The notes: generated by a model from the letters alone, not told the origin. DNA of 64,000 nucleotides from an uncultured Mucispirillum sp. (GCA_944324465.1 CALUWI010000007.1:1-64000), one strand, 5' to 3'. Shown: positions 1-7,612, counted from the stretch's first letter. Numbers and translations: made by a program.

Positions 1-6
1 TGTTGT

Positions 7-79
7 TTTAAAATTTTATTCAGTCATTTACTGACAAGGTAAACTCCTTCATAAAATTTTAAAGCCGCCTAGCCTAAAC
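7..79 (+). repeat. Hairpin repeat, copy 1
   Basis: Thirteen-bp inverted repeat (7-19 with 51-63) enclosing a loop whose ends, GTCATTTACT and GTAAACTCC, can form an inner TTTAC/GTAAA stem. It is followed by the tail GCCGCCTAGCCTAAAC (64-79). A second copy with the same loop and tail but a different stem lies at 119-191. The role is unknown. The position just before the 5S gene suggests a processing stem or an rRNA-operon spacer element. Confidence 0.7.
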
Positions 80-118
80 AAAATTTATAATATAATTGGT
101 TAGTTTATACTGTGTTTG

Positions 119-191
119 ATATTTTTTTTCTTCGGTCATTTACTAGTATGTAAACTCCCTTGAAAAAAATATTTCCGCCTTGTCTAAACTA
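119..191 (+). repeat. Hairpin repeat, copy 2
   Basis: Second copy of the element at 7-79. The loop GTCATTTACT...GTAAACTCC and the tail CCGCCT.GTCTAAAC are retained. The stem is a different sequence: an AT/T-tract arm at 119-130 pairs with GAAAAAAATAT at 162-172, with one bulged T. A changed stem with a kept loop implies that the fold, not only the sequence, is maintained. Confidence 0.7.
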
Positions 192-257
192 AAAATATTA
201 ATTATATTTAATCAAAAGATTTATTATAAATTTTTTGATATAAAATTAAATAAGATT

Positions 258-378
258 GCTTTGGTGGTCTTAGAGGGGAGGTAACACCTGTTCCCATACC
301 GAACACAGCAGTGAAGGGCCCCATCGCCGAATGTACTTAGTGAAGATAACACTTGGGAGACTAGGTCGCCGCCAAAGC
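258..378 (+). rRNA. rrf: 5S ribosomal RNA
   Basis: About 121 nt with the closing helix GCTTTGGT/GCCAAAGC at its ends. Classic 5S segments follow, including CCCATACCGAACACA, GTGAAG and GGGAGACTAGGTCGCC. No 23S 3' end is visible in the 257 nt upstream, so the linkage to a 23S gene cannot be judged from this window. Confidence 0.95.
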
Positions 379-389
379 TTAAAGATATT

Positions 390-420
390 AGGGATAGTTA
401 ATTTAACTATCCCTTTTTTT
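390..420 (+). terminator. Rho-independent terminator of 5S
   Basis: Inverted repeat AGGGATAGTT/AACTATCCCT (390-414) followed by a run of seven T, 12 nt after the 5S 3' end. Confidence 0.9.
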
Positions 421-472
421 ATGCATAAAGGCGACCTATATGCATCAGGAAGTGCATACTTTAGTGAGTGGG

Positions 473-641
473 GCGAGCGGTTTACAGCGAGGACATCTGT
501 TTTCCCGAGTGATTAACGAGGAAGAAGAAAACAGTGGCTGGCAACATTTACTGCGACTAAACGATGAAAAAAAATCCAGGACGAGCGATTTATGCGAGAG
601 CTGTCTTTTCCCGACGAATAGGCAGGAAAAAGAAAAGCAGC
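473..641 (+). repeat. Intergenic hairpin module, two tandem copies
   Basis: Two related units. Unit 1 (473-540) has GCGAGCGG, GCGAGGAC and then the stem CTGTTTTC/GAAAACAG (497-504 with 527-534). Unit 2 (582-641) has CGAGCGAT and the stem GCTGTCTTTTC/GAAAAGCAGC (600-610 with 632-641). Both loops begin CCCGA and end GGAA. The same unit recurs on the minus strand at 7320-7381 and 63908-63967 with other stem sequences. An apparent ORF across it (440-667) is not credible as a gene. Confidence 0.6.
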
Positions 642-1037
642 TTTATAGATTATTTGTTATTGTTTAATAGTTGCATCCGTTATTTTATGCATTTATAGTT
701 TTTTTAGTTATATTTATAAAATAAAAGTTATTATTTAATTATAGGCATCATATATCTTATTTATTATCACATAAGGCAGTTTGTTATTAGTGCAATACAA
801 AGAATATAGTGTATTTATATGTATAATAGATATATCATATTGTCATAATTATGCTATATATACTTTGTATCTGCTTAAGTATGAAAGAATGTATTTTAAA
901 AAATATTTTAATTATTCTAGTAAAAAATATAACTTACTAGGCAAAATATTTATTTAGTTATTGGTATTTTATATGTTATTTGTTATAATCTTACAACCTT
1001 ATAATAGATTAAGAATTAATTTTAATATGCTTTAAAT
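642..1037. other. AT-rich intergenic stretch
   Basis: About 400 nt, extremely AT-rich, with stop codons in every frame. I see no gene, RNA or clear repeat here apart from the promoter region of the next gene that begins at about 1038. Confidence 0.6.
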
Positions 1038-1076
1038 TTAATTTGTCTTGAAAACAAATTAATAATATGTAATATA
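1038..1076 (+). promoter_or_regulatory. Promoter with palindrome across the -35
   Basis: TTGAAA (1048-1053), 16-nt spacer, TAATAT (1070-1075), 27 nt before the start codon at 1103. A perfect 9-bp inverted repeat TTAATTTGT/ACAAATTAA with a 7-nt gap (1038-1046 and 1054-1062) has the -35 hexamer inside its centre. That is a typical operator position for a dimeric repressor. The regulator is unknown. Confidence 0.5.
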
Positions 1077-1102
1077 TCAATGGAATATATAGTGGAGGAA
1101 TA

Positions 1103-2092
1103 ATGAAAAAATACTTTATATTATTATTTTTATTTAGTGCATTAAATTTATATGCAGAAACAGTTCCTGAATTTAAAGAAAGGGTTATGCGTCTAGGAGA
1201 ATATTGGGAAACAAAAGATAAACCAAGAGAAGTTAATCAGGATATTACAGCATACTGGGCATATAACTTAGAGAAAGCAAGGGCTTATTATAAGGAATGT
1301 GGTTTAGCTGATGAAGGATATATGCAGGTTCCTTATGGAAGTAAGTTATGGAATATATGTGCCGAAATTTTTGCTGTTAGTACATACAGGGATATAGCAA
1401 CAGCTGATAAAGTACTAAAAGATAATATGGAAAAAGCTATACAGTATCAAGAGAAACAGGCTTATATGAAAAAAGTGGATAAAGTTGGAGAGTACTGGGA
1501 TAATAATTCAGCTTTAAGACCAATGACAAAAGAAGTTATAGATTACTGGTGGAATAGAAAACCTGGAACAAGGCTTAAAGCATCAAGCTATCTCCGTGAA
1601 TGTCAGGGTACATTTGATGTTGGCTTTGAATATTTTGTGGTAGAAGCAGGCAGTAAGGATTGGAACAGGTGTATTGAGATATGGTCTACAATGAATAATA
1701 TGGACCCATTTGAAGCCGATAAAAAATTTAGAGAGCAGTCAGTAAAGGCAAAAAAAATTGAAGCAGATTACTGGAAAAAAGTTAATGCTGCAGGTGATTA
1801 TTGGAAAAATAATTCAGCATTAAGACCGATTACTAAAGAAGTTGTAGATTATTGGAGCAGTAATAAACTAGGCAACCGTGATAAAGCAGAACAATATTTT
1901 AATAAATGCAGAGGAAAACTTGATACATGGGAAATATATTTTACTGTACAGCCAGGAACTAAAGAGTGGAACAGATGTATTGAAATATACTGTGTATTTA
2001 ATAGTATTCGTGGCAATGATGTTTTTAATGCTGATAAACGAATGAGGGAAACTACTAAAACAATAAAAGAAGAACTTAAAAAAATGCATTAG
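1103..2092 (+). CDS. Secreted protein with three internal repeats
   Basis: I do not recognise this family. The 329-residue product has a signal peptide (MKKYFILLFLFSALNLYA) and then three related units of about 100 residues, starting near residues 22, 120 and 220. Each contains a G(E/D)YW motif, a T/D...YW motif, a conserved cysteine in the segment before it, and the block G(S/T)K.WN.C.EI, so each unit carries two conserved cysteines that could pair after export. Units 2 and 3 are most alike (both have NNSALRP). The start has a strong GGAGG site. The protein is probably periplasmic or surface-exposed, and its function is unknown. Monocistronic, closed by a terminator at 2113. Confidence 0.85.
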   Translation: MKKYFILLFLFSALNLYAETVPEFKERVMRLGEYWETKDKPREVNQDITAYWAYNLEKARAYYKECGLADEGYMQVPYGSKLWNICAEIFAVSTYRDIATADKVLKDNMEKAIQYQEKQAYMKKVDKVGEYWDNNSALRPMTKEVIDYWWNRKPGTRLKASSYLRECQGTFDVGFEYFVVEAGSKDWNRCIEIWSTMNNMDPFEADKKFREQSVKAKKIEADYWKKVNAAGDYWKNNSALRPITKEVVDYWSSNKLGNRDKAEQYFNKCRGKLDTWEIYFTVQPGTKEWNRCIEIYCVFNSIRGNDVFNADKRMRETTKTIKEELKKMH

Positions 2093-2112
2093 TAATAAAC
2101 TTGTGAATATAT

Positions 2113-2148
2113 AATGCTGTATAAATTAAATAATATTTATACAGCATT
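2113..2148 (+). terminator. Terminator after repeat protein
   Basis: Inverted repeat AATGCTGTATAAAT/ATTTATACAGCATT, 21 nt after the stop codon. The T tract is short. Confidence 0.7.
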
Positions 2149-2200
2149 TTGCAAGATATCTAAATAATATCAATAAAAACACTTTTAAATAGCTTTAAAA

Positions 2201-2209
2201 TGCTATAAT
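2201..2209 (+). promoter_or_regulatory. Extended -10 promoter, leaderless
   Basis: TGCTATAAT is an extended -10 ending 8 nt before the ATG at 2218. There is no Shine-Dalgarno sequence between them, so transcription would start at or within a base or two of the ATG. No good -35 is visible. Confidence 0.55.
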
Positions 2210-2217
2210 ATATTTTT

Positions 2218-3345
2218 ATGAAAAAAATATTTATCATTTTAATACTAACTTTTATTTTTTCAAATCTTTATGCAGCACCTTTGCAGTTCAGCCCTGCACC
2301 AGATATTTCATCATATTTAAGTGATGATTTTCAAAATAATATACTGCCTAAAATTAACCCTGTTGCAGATGCATATTTTAAAAAAGCAGCAAAGAAATAT
2401 ATGCAGATTTATGCATCAGAGGGCTTTACATTATATCAGAATAAAATTGATGATAAATTAAGCATAAAAATAGATAAACAGTATTTAACACCTAATTCTA
2501 CACTTGCTATGCAGATATATTTAATAGAAAATCAGGGAGAATTTAGCTTTGTAGAAATATTTTTTATAGAATCAACAGGCAAAATAAGCCAGATATATTC
2601 TGTATCGGGATATGTATATACTTCATTATTTGATATGGATAATAAACTCTTTTCTTATAAACCACAATGGCTTTACGGCACACTGGCTTTAATATATCAT
2701 GACAGCACAGAATATACTGATTATGATATTTTAACAGATACAAAAAGCACCCGTCCTGCATCATTAATATTTATACCAGATAATAAAGAATTTTTTTCAA
2801 CTGTAAATAATATTGCAGAATATCCAGCAGTAGATGTAATAAATAAGCGACATGTGCTGACATTTTTAGTTAAAGACAGGCGGGTATTAGAGTATTTTAA
2901 TAAATATGAAGTAGAGCCGCAGGGTACATTTCAAAAATATCTTGGCGGAGCTGTTACAATGAAAGCATATATATATGCATACAGTTACAGCATAAGCAGT
3001 ATGCCAGATGATAAAAAGAAAATAGATATATTATCAATACCTGCACTTTTTCAGCTGGAGAGTGATAAAGGGTATAATAGAAGTTATGCTTATCAGAAAT
3101 CATTTTATAAAAGCTTATCTATAAAAGATACAAGCGACTATATGCGTGTACTTGAAAAGCCTAATGGCAAGGAAATCACGGTTATAGAAAAAGTATATTA
3201 CAGAGCACGGGATATACTATATACTCCATGGAATAATGAAACCTGTGGTGAAGATGTATGGTATGCAGTAATACTTCCAAAGCTCAATAAAACAGGTTAT
3301 ATTATAAGCAGTCAGGCAGATGTAACAGAAAAAGGTGCAAGATAA
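2218..3345 (+). CDS. Secreted hypothetical protein
   Basis: 375 residues with a signal peptide (about residues 1-19, ending NLYAAP). No family recognised. The C-terminal 60 residues (LEKPNGKEI... to the end) resemble a bacterial SH3-like fold: a start like L..P.GK, hydrophobic strands, and W(Y)AV..P...TGYI near the end. This is a weak structural guess. The stop codon overlaps the next start (TAATG at 3343-3347), so the gene is translationally coupled to the formyltransferase-fold gene. No ribosome binding site precedes the ATG; the message is probably leaderless. Confidence 0.8.
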   Translation: MKKIFIILILTFIFSNLYAAPLQFSPAPDISSYLSDDFQNNILPKINPVADAYFKKAAKKYMQIYASEGFTLYQNKIDDKLSIKIDKQYLTPNSTLAMQIYLIENQGEFSFVEIFFIESTGKISQIYSVSGYVYTSLFDMDNKLFSYKPQWLYGTLALIYHDSTEYTDYDILTDTKSTRPASLIFIPDNKEFFSTVNNIAEYPAVDVINKRHVLTFLVKDRRVLEYFNKYEVEPQGTFQKYLGGAVTMKAYIYAYSYSISSMPDDKKKIDILSIPALFQLESDKGYNRSYAYQKSFYKSLSIKDTSDYMRVLEKPNGKEITVIEKVYYRARDILYTPWNNETCGEDVWYAVILPKLNKTGYIISSQADVTEKGAR

Positions 3346-4235
3346 TGAGTTATAAGAATATATTAATATTAACAAACGGATATACTGGCAGTAAAGTATT
3401 GCAGAGATTAAAGCAGTTAAGGCTTACACCATTTGTTGCAACATCAGAGCAGACTGATTTAAGAAAGAAAGCAAGTGGCGATATTTTATCCTTTTCAAAA
3501 GATTTTCAAGTATATGAAGTAAATGGAGAATGCTACAGCAGAGCAAAAGATATTTTACCAAATGCAGATATAATAATCTGCATAGACTGGAAAAAAGATT
3601 ATTTTGAAAATGCTTTGCCGTCCTGCCCTGTATATTATATGCAGCCATCACTTTTGCCGAAATACAGAGGATATGGAGCAGTCAGTGAGCAGTTTATCCG
3701 CGGAGTAGTATATTCTGGGGTAACAATATATGAATACAATGGTATTATAGATGGCGGAGATATAATTTACCAGCAGGAAATAAAAATAGAAAATTACTTC
3801 AAAGTATCTGACTTAATGGACAGGCAGGCAAATATTACCGCAGAATTTATTGCTTCTTTATATAAGGGAGAGCAGTACAGCAGAATAAAACAGCAGGAAG
3901 AATATGCATTTTATCTTCCAAAAATCAGAAAAAACAGTAAAAAGATTGATTTCAATGCAGATGCATTATCAGTATATAACTTTATTAGGGCTTACACATT
4001 CCCTTTCAGCGGTGCAGTATTTTACTTTAAAGGGGAAGAATATAAAATAACTGATGCAGTTCTTGAATCATGGAGCGGCATAGAGGGCAGACCTGGTGAA
4101 ATTGTAGCTGTAAACGATTATGGCATTGTTGCAGCCTGTGGAGAAGGTTCTGTTTTAATTAAGGAAGTAGAATATAATGGTCAGATTATGAAATCATTAA
4201 TGATAAATATTTATGATGGTGAGATACTTATATAA
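3345..4235 (+). CDS. Formyltransferase-fold protein lacking catalytic Asn/His
   Basis: 296 residues related to the N-terminal (about 1-180) and C-terminal (about 195-296) domains of methionyl-tRNA and sugar formyltransferases. The SLLPKYRG motif (102-109) and the IIDGGD motif with Asp136 are clear. In active family members the motif reads N-x-H-x-SLLP, with Asn and His catalytic along with the Asp. Here those two positions are Tyr98 and Gln100. The protein therefore may not transfer formyl groups from formyl-tetrahydrofolate in the usual way. It is coupled to the secreted protein upstream and followed by a terminator. It could be a diverged sugar N-formyltransferase or a binding protein. Confidence 0.8.
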   Translation: MSYKNILILTNGYTGSKVLQRLKQLRLTPFVATSEQTDLRKKASGDILSFSKDFQVYEVNGECYSRAKDILPNADIIICIDWKKDYFENALPSCPVYYMQPSLLPKYRGYGAVSEQFIRGVVYSGVTIYEYNGIIDGGDIIYQQEIKIENYFKVSDLMDRQANITAEFIASLYKGEQYSRIKQQEEYAFYLPKIRKNSKKIDFNADALSVYNFIRAYTFPFSGAVFYFKGEEYKITDAVLESWSGIEGRPGEIVAVNDYGIVAACGEGSVLIKEVEYNGQIMKSLMINIYDGEILI

Positions 4236-4275
4236 ATCAATAATTTTTTTAAAAGTAAAAATTACAGACTATTAT

Positions 4276-4318
4276 AAAAAAAGACTGGTAAGAAAATATA
4301 TTTTTACCAGTCTTTTTT
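4276..4318. terminator. Bidirectional terminator
   Basis: Long inverted repeat with core AAGACTGGTAA/TTACCAGTCTT, flanked by A and T tracts on both sides. It lies between convergent genes (ends at 4235 and 4323) and suits both. Confidence 0.85.
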
Positions 4319-4322
4319 ATTA

Positions 4323-4826
4323 TTATTTTTTAATCAGTATGAAAACAGCAACATTTGGTTCAAATGAAACAAGTCTGCCGTTTTCTTCTTTAAATGATAA
4401 AAGATTTTTTATATTATCTGGGAAATCATTAAGAAGTTTAAATATTTCCTGCTGAGTAGCAGTATCTTTTACACACTGCATTATATCATCAGTATAAACA
4501 ACTTCTTTAAAATTAAGGAAATAGCTGAGTCTTGCATCGTCTTTAATAAAATCAAGGATTTCATTAACAGTATAAAAGCGTCTGTGTTTGCTGTATACTT
4601 GAGATGCTGCCGCATTAACATAGGCATCTTCATCATATACTATTGTTTCAGTAATAACTACCACACTGCCTTTTTCAATATCCTTAAAAAAATCCTGCAG
4701 AAATTCTTTTGGATTATCCTGAAAAGAAAGCTTATATCTTAAAAGATATATATTATTTTTATGGATATGGTAGTTATCAATATACTTATCCACAATCTGC
4801 TTGTCTTTGTTAAATGTGCTAAACAT
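4323..4826 (-). CDS. Third gene of met operon, methyltransferase-like tail
   Basis: 167 residues, not firmly recognised. The segment KGSVVVITETIVYDEDAY (residues 52-69), followed by the helix YSKHRRFYTVNEILDFI, resembles the second half of class I SAM-dependent methyltransferases. The Rossmann glycine motif that would bind SAM is absent and the protein is too short for a whole domain. In many bacteria metX is followed by metW, itself methyltransferase-like, so this may be a shortened, diverged MetW-type partner. The start overlaps the metX stop by 8 nt, so it shares the S-box transcript. Confidence 0.75.
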   Translation of the reverse strand: MFSTFNKDKQIVDKYIDNYHIHKNNIYLLRYKLSFQDNPKEFLQDFFKDIEKGSVVVITETIVYDEDAYVNAAASQVYSKHRRFYTVNEILDFIKDDARLSYFLNFKEVVYTDDIMQCVKDTATQQEIFKLLNDFPDNIKNLLSFKEENGRLVSFEPNVAVFILIKK

Positions 4827-5952
4827 TCTTTTTCCTCCTTGCCTTTTCTAAAAATGAAAGAGTAACAGCAGATAAATCATCAAACTCCAGTAAAAATGCA
4901 TCATGACCGTAGTCAGAATCTATTGTTACACGCTCAACTTTATTATCATACTTTTTCATAATATCATACATTTCATCCATTTGGTAGGCTGGAAATAAAA
5001 AATCTGTAGTAAAATCTATTAAAAGAGTATTAGCTTTCAGCCTTTTTAATGCATCTTCATAAGAGCCGTATCCATAGGATAAGTCAAAAATATCCATAGC
5101 TTTTAATATATATAAGTAGCTGTTTGCATCAAACCTTTCAGTAAATTTGTATCCGTTATATTTTAAATAGTTTTCTACTTCATAGCTGCTGGAAAAATCA
5201 AATATAGAGTCCTGATGTCCAAGCCGTCTGCCAAATTTAGCATTAAATGAAGCATCAGAAAGGTATGTAATATGCCCAGCCATTCTAGCTATTGCTAGTC
5301 CGTCTTTTGGAGTAGTTTTGCCGTAATAATTACCTTCCTGCCAGTTAGGGTCTTTAGTGATTGCATATCTTGCAACAGTATTAAAAGCCATAGCCATAGG
5401 CGTAATTCTTCCTGCAGCAGAAATAATAACAGCATTTTCCACCATTTCAGGAAAAGTGATAGCCCATTCTAAAGACTGCATACCGCCCATTGAGCCGCCT
5501 ATAACACAGAAAAGTTTTTCTATATTTAAATAGTTAAGCAGTTTTCGTTGAGCTTTTACCATATCTCTGATAGTAACAACAGGGAATTTTAAAGCATACC
5601 TTGTGCCTGTGTATGGGTCAACACTTGCAGGGCCTGTAGAGCCGTAGCAGCTGCCTAATATATTTGAGCATATTACAAAATACTTATCAGTATCTATTGT
5701 TTTACCAGGACCTATCATAGCATCCCACCAGCCTGCAGAGCTTTCCTCAGATGAAGAAAGGCCTGCAGCATGAGCAGAGCCTGTTAATGCATGGCATACT
5801 AGTATTACATTATCTTTGTTATCATTAAGTGTGCCGTAAGTTTCATAAGCAATAGTAACAGGTGATAAAATTCTTCCGCTTTCTAAAAAGAATTCATCTT
5901 TAAATGTTACATACTGTGTTTTTACTATACCAAGAGAGTTTTCTTTTTCCAT
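4819..5952 (-). CDS. metX: Homoserine O-acetyltransferase
   Basis: 377 residues, alpha/beta hydrolase fold. MetX acylates homoserine from acetyl-CoA (some relatives use succinyl-CoA) for direct sulfhydrylation by MetY. The nucleophile elbow GGSMGG contains Ser154. The acid and base are visible in the late DFLFP and GHDAFL motifs. The block GP.....TD.YFVICSN.LGSCYGSTGP is typical of the family. The start overlaps the metY stop (TAATG on the minus strand), so the genes are coupled and both lie behind the SAM riboswitch. Confidence 0.93.
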   Translation of the reverse strand: MEKENSLGIVKTQYVTFKDEFFLESGRILSPVTIAYETYGTLNDNKDNVILVCHALTGSAHAAGLSSSEESSAGWWDAMIGPGKTIDTDKYFVICSNILGSCYGSTGPASVDPYTGTRYALKFPVVTIRDMVKAQRKLLNYLNIEKLFCVIGGSMGGMQSLEWAITFPEMVENAVIISAAGRITPMAMAFNTVARYAITKDPNWQEGNYYGKTTPKDGLAIARMAGHITYLSDASFNAKFGRRLGHQDSIFDFSSSYEVENYLKYNGYKFTERFDANSYLYILKAMDIFDLSYGYGSYEDALKRLKANTLLIDFTTDFLFPAYQMDEMYDIMKKYDNKVERVTIDSDYGHDAFLLEFDDLSAVTLSFLEKARRKKNV

Positions 5953-7226
5953 TAATCGCCCAGAGCCTTGTCAAAATCAGCTATTATATCATCTATATTT
6001 TCAATACCAACAGATACTCTTATTAAATCTGCAGAAATACCAGAAGTTATAAGTTCCTGTTCAGATAACTGTCTGTGTGTAGTGCTTGCAGGGTGAGTAA
6101 CTATAGTTTTAATATCACCAAGGTTTGATACATGCAGTGCAAGAGTAACTTTTTCTATAAACTGTTTGCTTTTTTCAAAGCCGCCTTTTACACCAAAAGT
6201 TAAAAGTGAGCCGCCGCCAAGCGTTAAGAATTTATCAGCATTTTTATGGTTTTTATTATCTTTTAAACCGTTATAGTCAACCCATGCAACATTTTTATGG
6301 TTTTGTAAAAATTTAGCAAGTTTTTTTGCATTTTCTACATGTCTTTCCATTCTAACATGAAGTGTGCCTATGCCCTGCTGGATAAGGAATGAGTTAAATG
6401 GGCTTATAGTGCCGCCAATATCTCTCATAGCACTTACTCTCATTTTTGCAGCAAATGCAGCTTTGCCAAAATGTTCTGTAAAAATAAGACCGTGGTAGCT
6501 TTCATCAGGTGTTGTAAGTTCAGGGAATCTGCCGCTTGCTGCCCAGTCAAATTTACCGCTGTCTATTACAAGCCCGCCAAGTACAGCACCATGTCCTGCT
6601 AAAAATTTAGTAGCAGAATGTATAACAATATCTGCACCATATTTTATAGGTTTAACTAAATATGGGGTAGCACATGTATTATCAACTACAAGTGGCAGTT
6701 TATATTGTGAAGTAAGAGCTGCAAATTTTTTAAAGTTAGGTACAAAACCTTGAGGATTTGCAATTGATTCTATATATATAGCTTTTGTATTATCATCAAT
6801 TAATTTTTCAAAATCTTCAATATTATGTGGGTCAGCAAATCTTATTTCTATACCGAACCTTGTAAACTGGTTTGCAAAAAGAGTATGTGTGCCACCATAG
6901 AGCAGATTAGAAGCGATAATATTATCGCCGCATTTTGCAAGTGTAGCAATAGTCATAAACTCAGCAAACTGGCCAGTAGCACATGCAACAGCAGCAACAC
7001 CGCCTTCTAATGCAGCAGCAGTTTCTTCCAAGTGGTTAGTAGTAGGGTTATTAAGCCTTGAATAAATATACCCTGGTTCTGATAAATCAAAAAGATTTGC
7101 CGCATGAGTAGAATCTTTAAACTGGAATGCGTTTGATAAATAAATAGCAGGGTTAGTTGCCCCTGTTTCATCTTTTTTGTATGTGCCATGAACAGCTAAT
7201 GTTTCAATGGATAACTTTTTTTTCAT
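5952..7226 (-). CDS. metY: O-acetylhomoserine sulfhydrylase
   Basis: 424 residues, PLP-dependent Cys/Met metabolism family, converting O-acetylhomoserine plus sulfide to homocysteine. The PLP lysine is in HSATKFLAGHG, and the long-form (MetY-type) insert is present around residues 240-330. I start at the ATG at 7226 (MKKKLSIETL), preceded by GAGGTG at a 9-nt distance. A longer in-frame reading to 7265 has no ribosome binding site. It is the first gene of the metY-metX-orf operon. The leader carries a SAM riboswitch and, unusually, a copy of the dispersed hairpin module. Confidence 0.94.
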   Translation of the reverse strand: MKKKLSIETLAVHGTYKKDETGATNPAIYLSNAFQFKDSTHAANLFDLSEPGYIYSRLNNPTTNHLEETAAALEGGVAAVACATGQFAEFMTIATLAKCGDNIIASNLLYGGTHTLFANQFTRFGIEIRFADPHNIEDFEKLIDDNTKAIYIESIANPQGFVPNFKKFAALTSQYKLPLVVDNTCATPYLVKPIKYGADIVIHSATKFLAGHGAVLGGLVIDSGKFDWAASGRFPELTTPDESYHGLIFTEHFGKAAFAAKMRVSAMRDIGGTISPFNSFLIQQGIGTLHVRMERHVENAKKLAKFLQNHKNVAWVDYNGLKDNKNHKNADKFLTLGGGSLLTFGVKGGFEKSKQFIEKVTLALHVSNLGDIKTIVTHPASTTHRQLSEQELITSGISADLIRVSVGIENIDDIIADFDKALGD

Positions 7227-7319
7227 ACAATACACCTCATAAATTTTATTAAAAATTTTATCCATAAAATTTTTAAATAACGCATAGCCGAAATAAATTC
7301 GTCTATGCTCACAGCCAGT

Positions 7320-7381
7320 GCGATTTCTGATTCTTCGCTATTCGCTCAGGAAATCGGCAGTCCTCGCTGAAAACCGCTCGC
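7320..7381 (-). repeat. Hairpin module inside metY leader
   Basis: Minus-strand copy of the module seen at 473-540. GCGAGCGG (7374-7381) and GCGAGGAC (7360-7367) are both conserved. A stem then pairs 7320-7330 with 7346-7358 (GCGATTTC with GAAATC.GC, one bulge), with a loop GAGCGAATAGCGA. It has the same orientation as metY. Flanking small hairpins are GCATAG/CTATGC (7282-7308) and GGCACA/TGTGCC (7392-7406). It lengthens the region between riboswitch and start codon. Confidence 0.65.
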
Positions 7382-7493
7382 GCTACGCGACGGCACATCC
7401 TGTGCCTATTATCAATATTAATAATAAAAAATACAACTTACCGCAAAAGGCTTTATTATAAAGGCAGGTAGAAAAGAACTAAATACTATAAGA

Positions 7494-7606
7494 ACTTATC
7501 TCTCCCCTAAAAATATGGAGCAGGAATTAGCACCATCTGCTATTAAGGCAATAGCCGGTTGCTGCAGCTTCAAAGGGCCTGTCCCTCCACCGCTCGCGAT
7601 AAGGTA
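7494..7606 (-). promoter_or_regulatory. SAM-I (S-box) riboswitch
   Basis: Read on the minus strand: P1 strand CTTATC, then GCGGTGGAGGGAC, GGCCC, TGAAGC, GCAACCGG, a variable arm, GGTGCTAATTCCTGC and a closing GAGAGATAAG. These are the core S-box elements in order. In known S-boxes SAM binding favours termination. The expression platform is less clear: a weak stem at about 7443-7465 (ending in TTTTGCGG, then a T-rich stretch) is the best candidate terminator. Target operon: metY-metX-orf. Confidence 0.93.
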
Positions 7607-7612
7607 TAGATT

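Noticed and set aside
331-667. Two short ORFs over the 5S 3' end and the following repeat
   Set aside because: One overlaps the 5S gene and its terminator; the other runs through the tandem hairpin modules. Neither has a ribosome binding site or protein-like composition.
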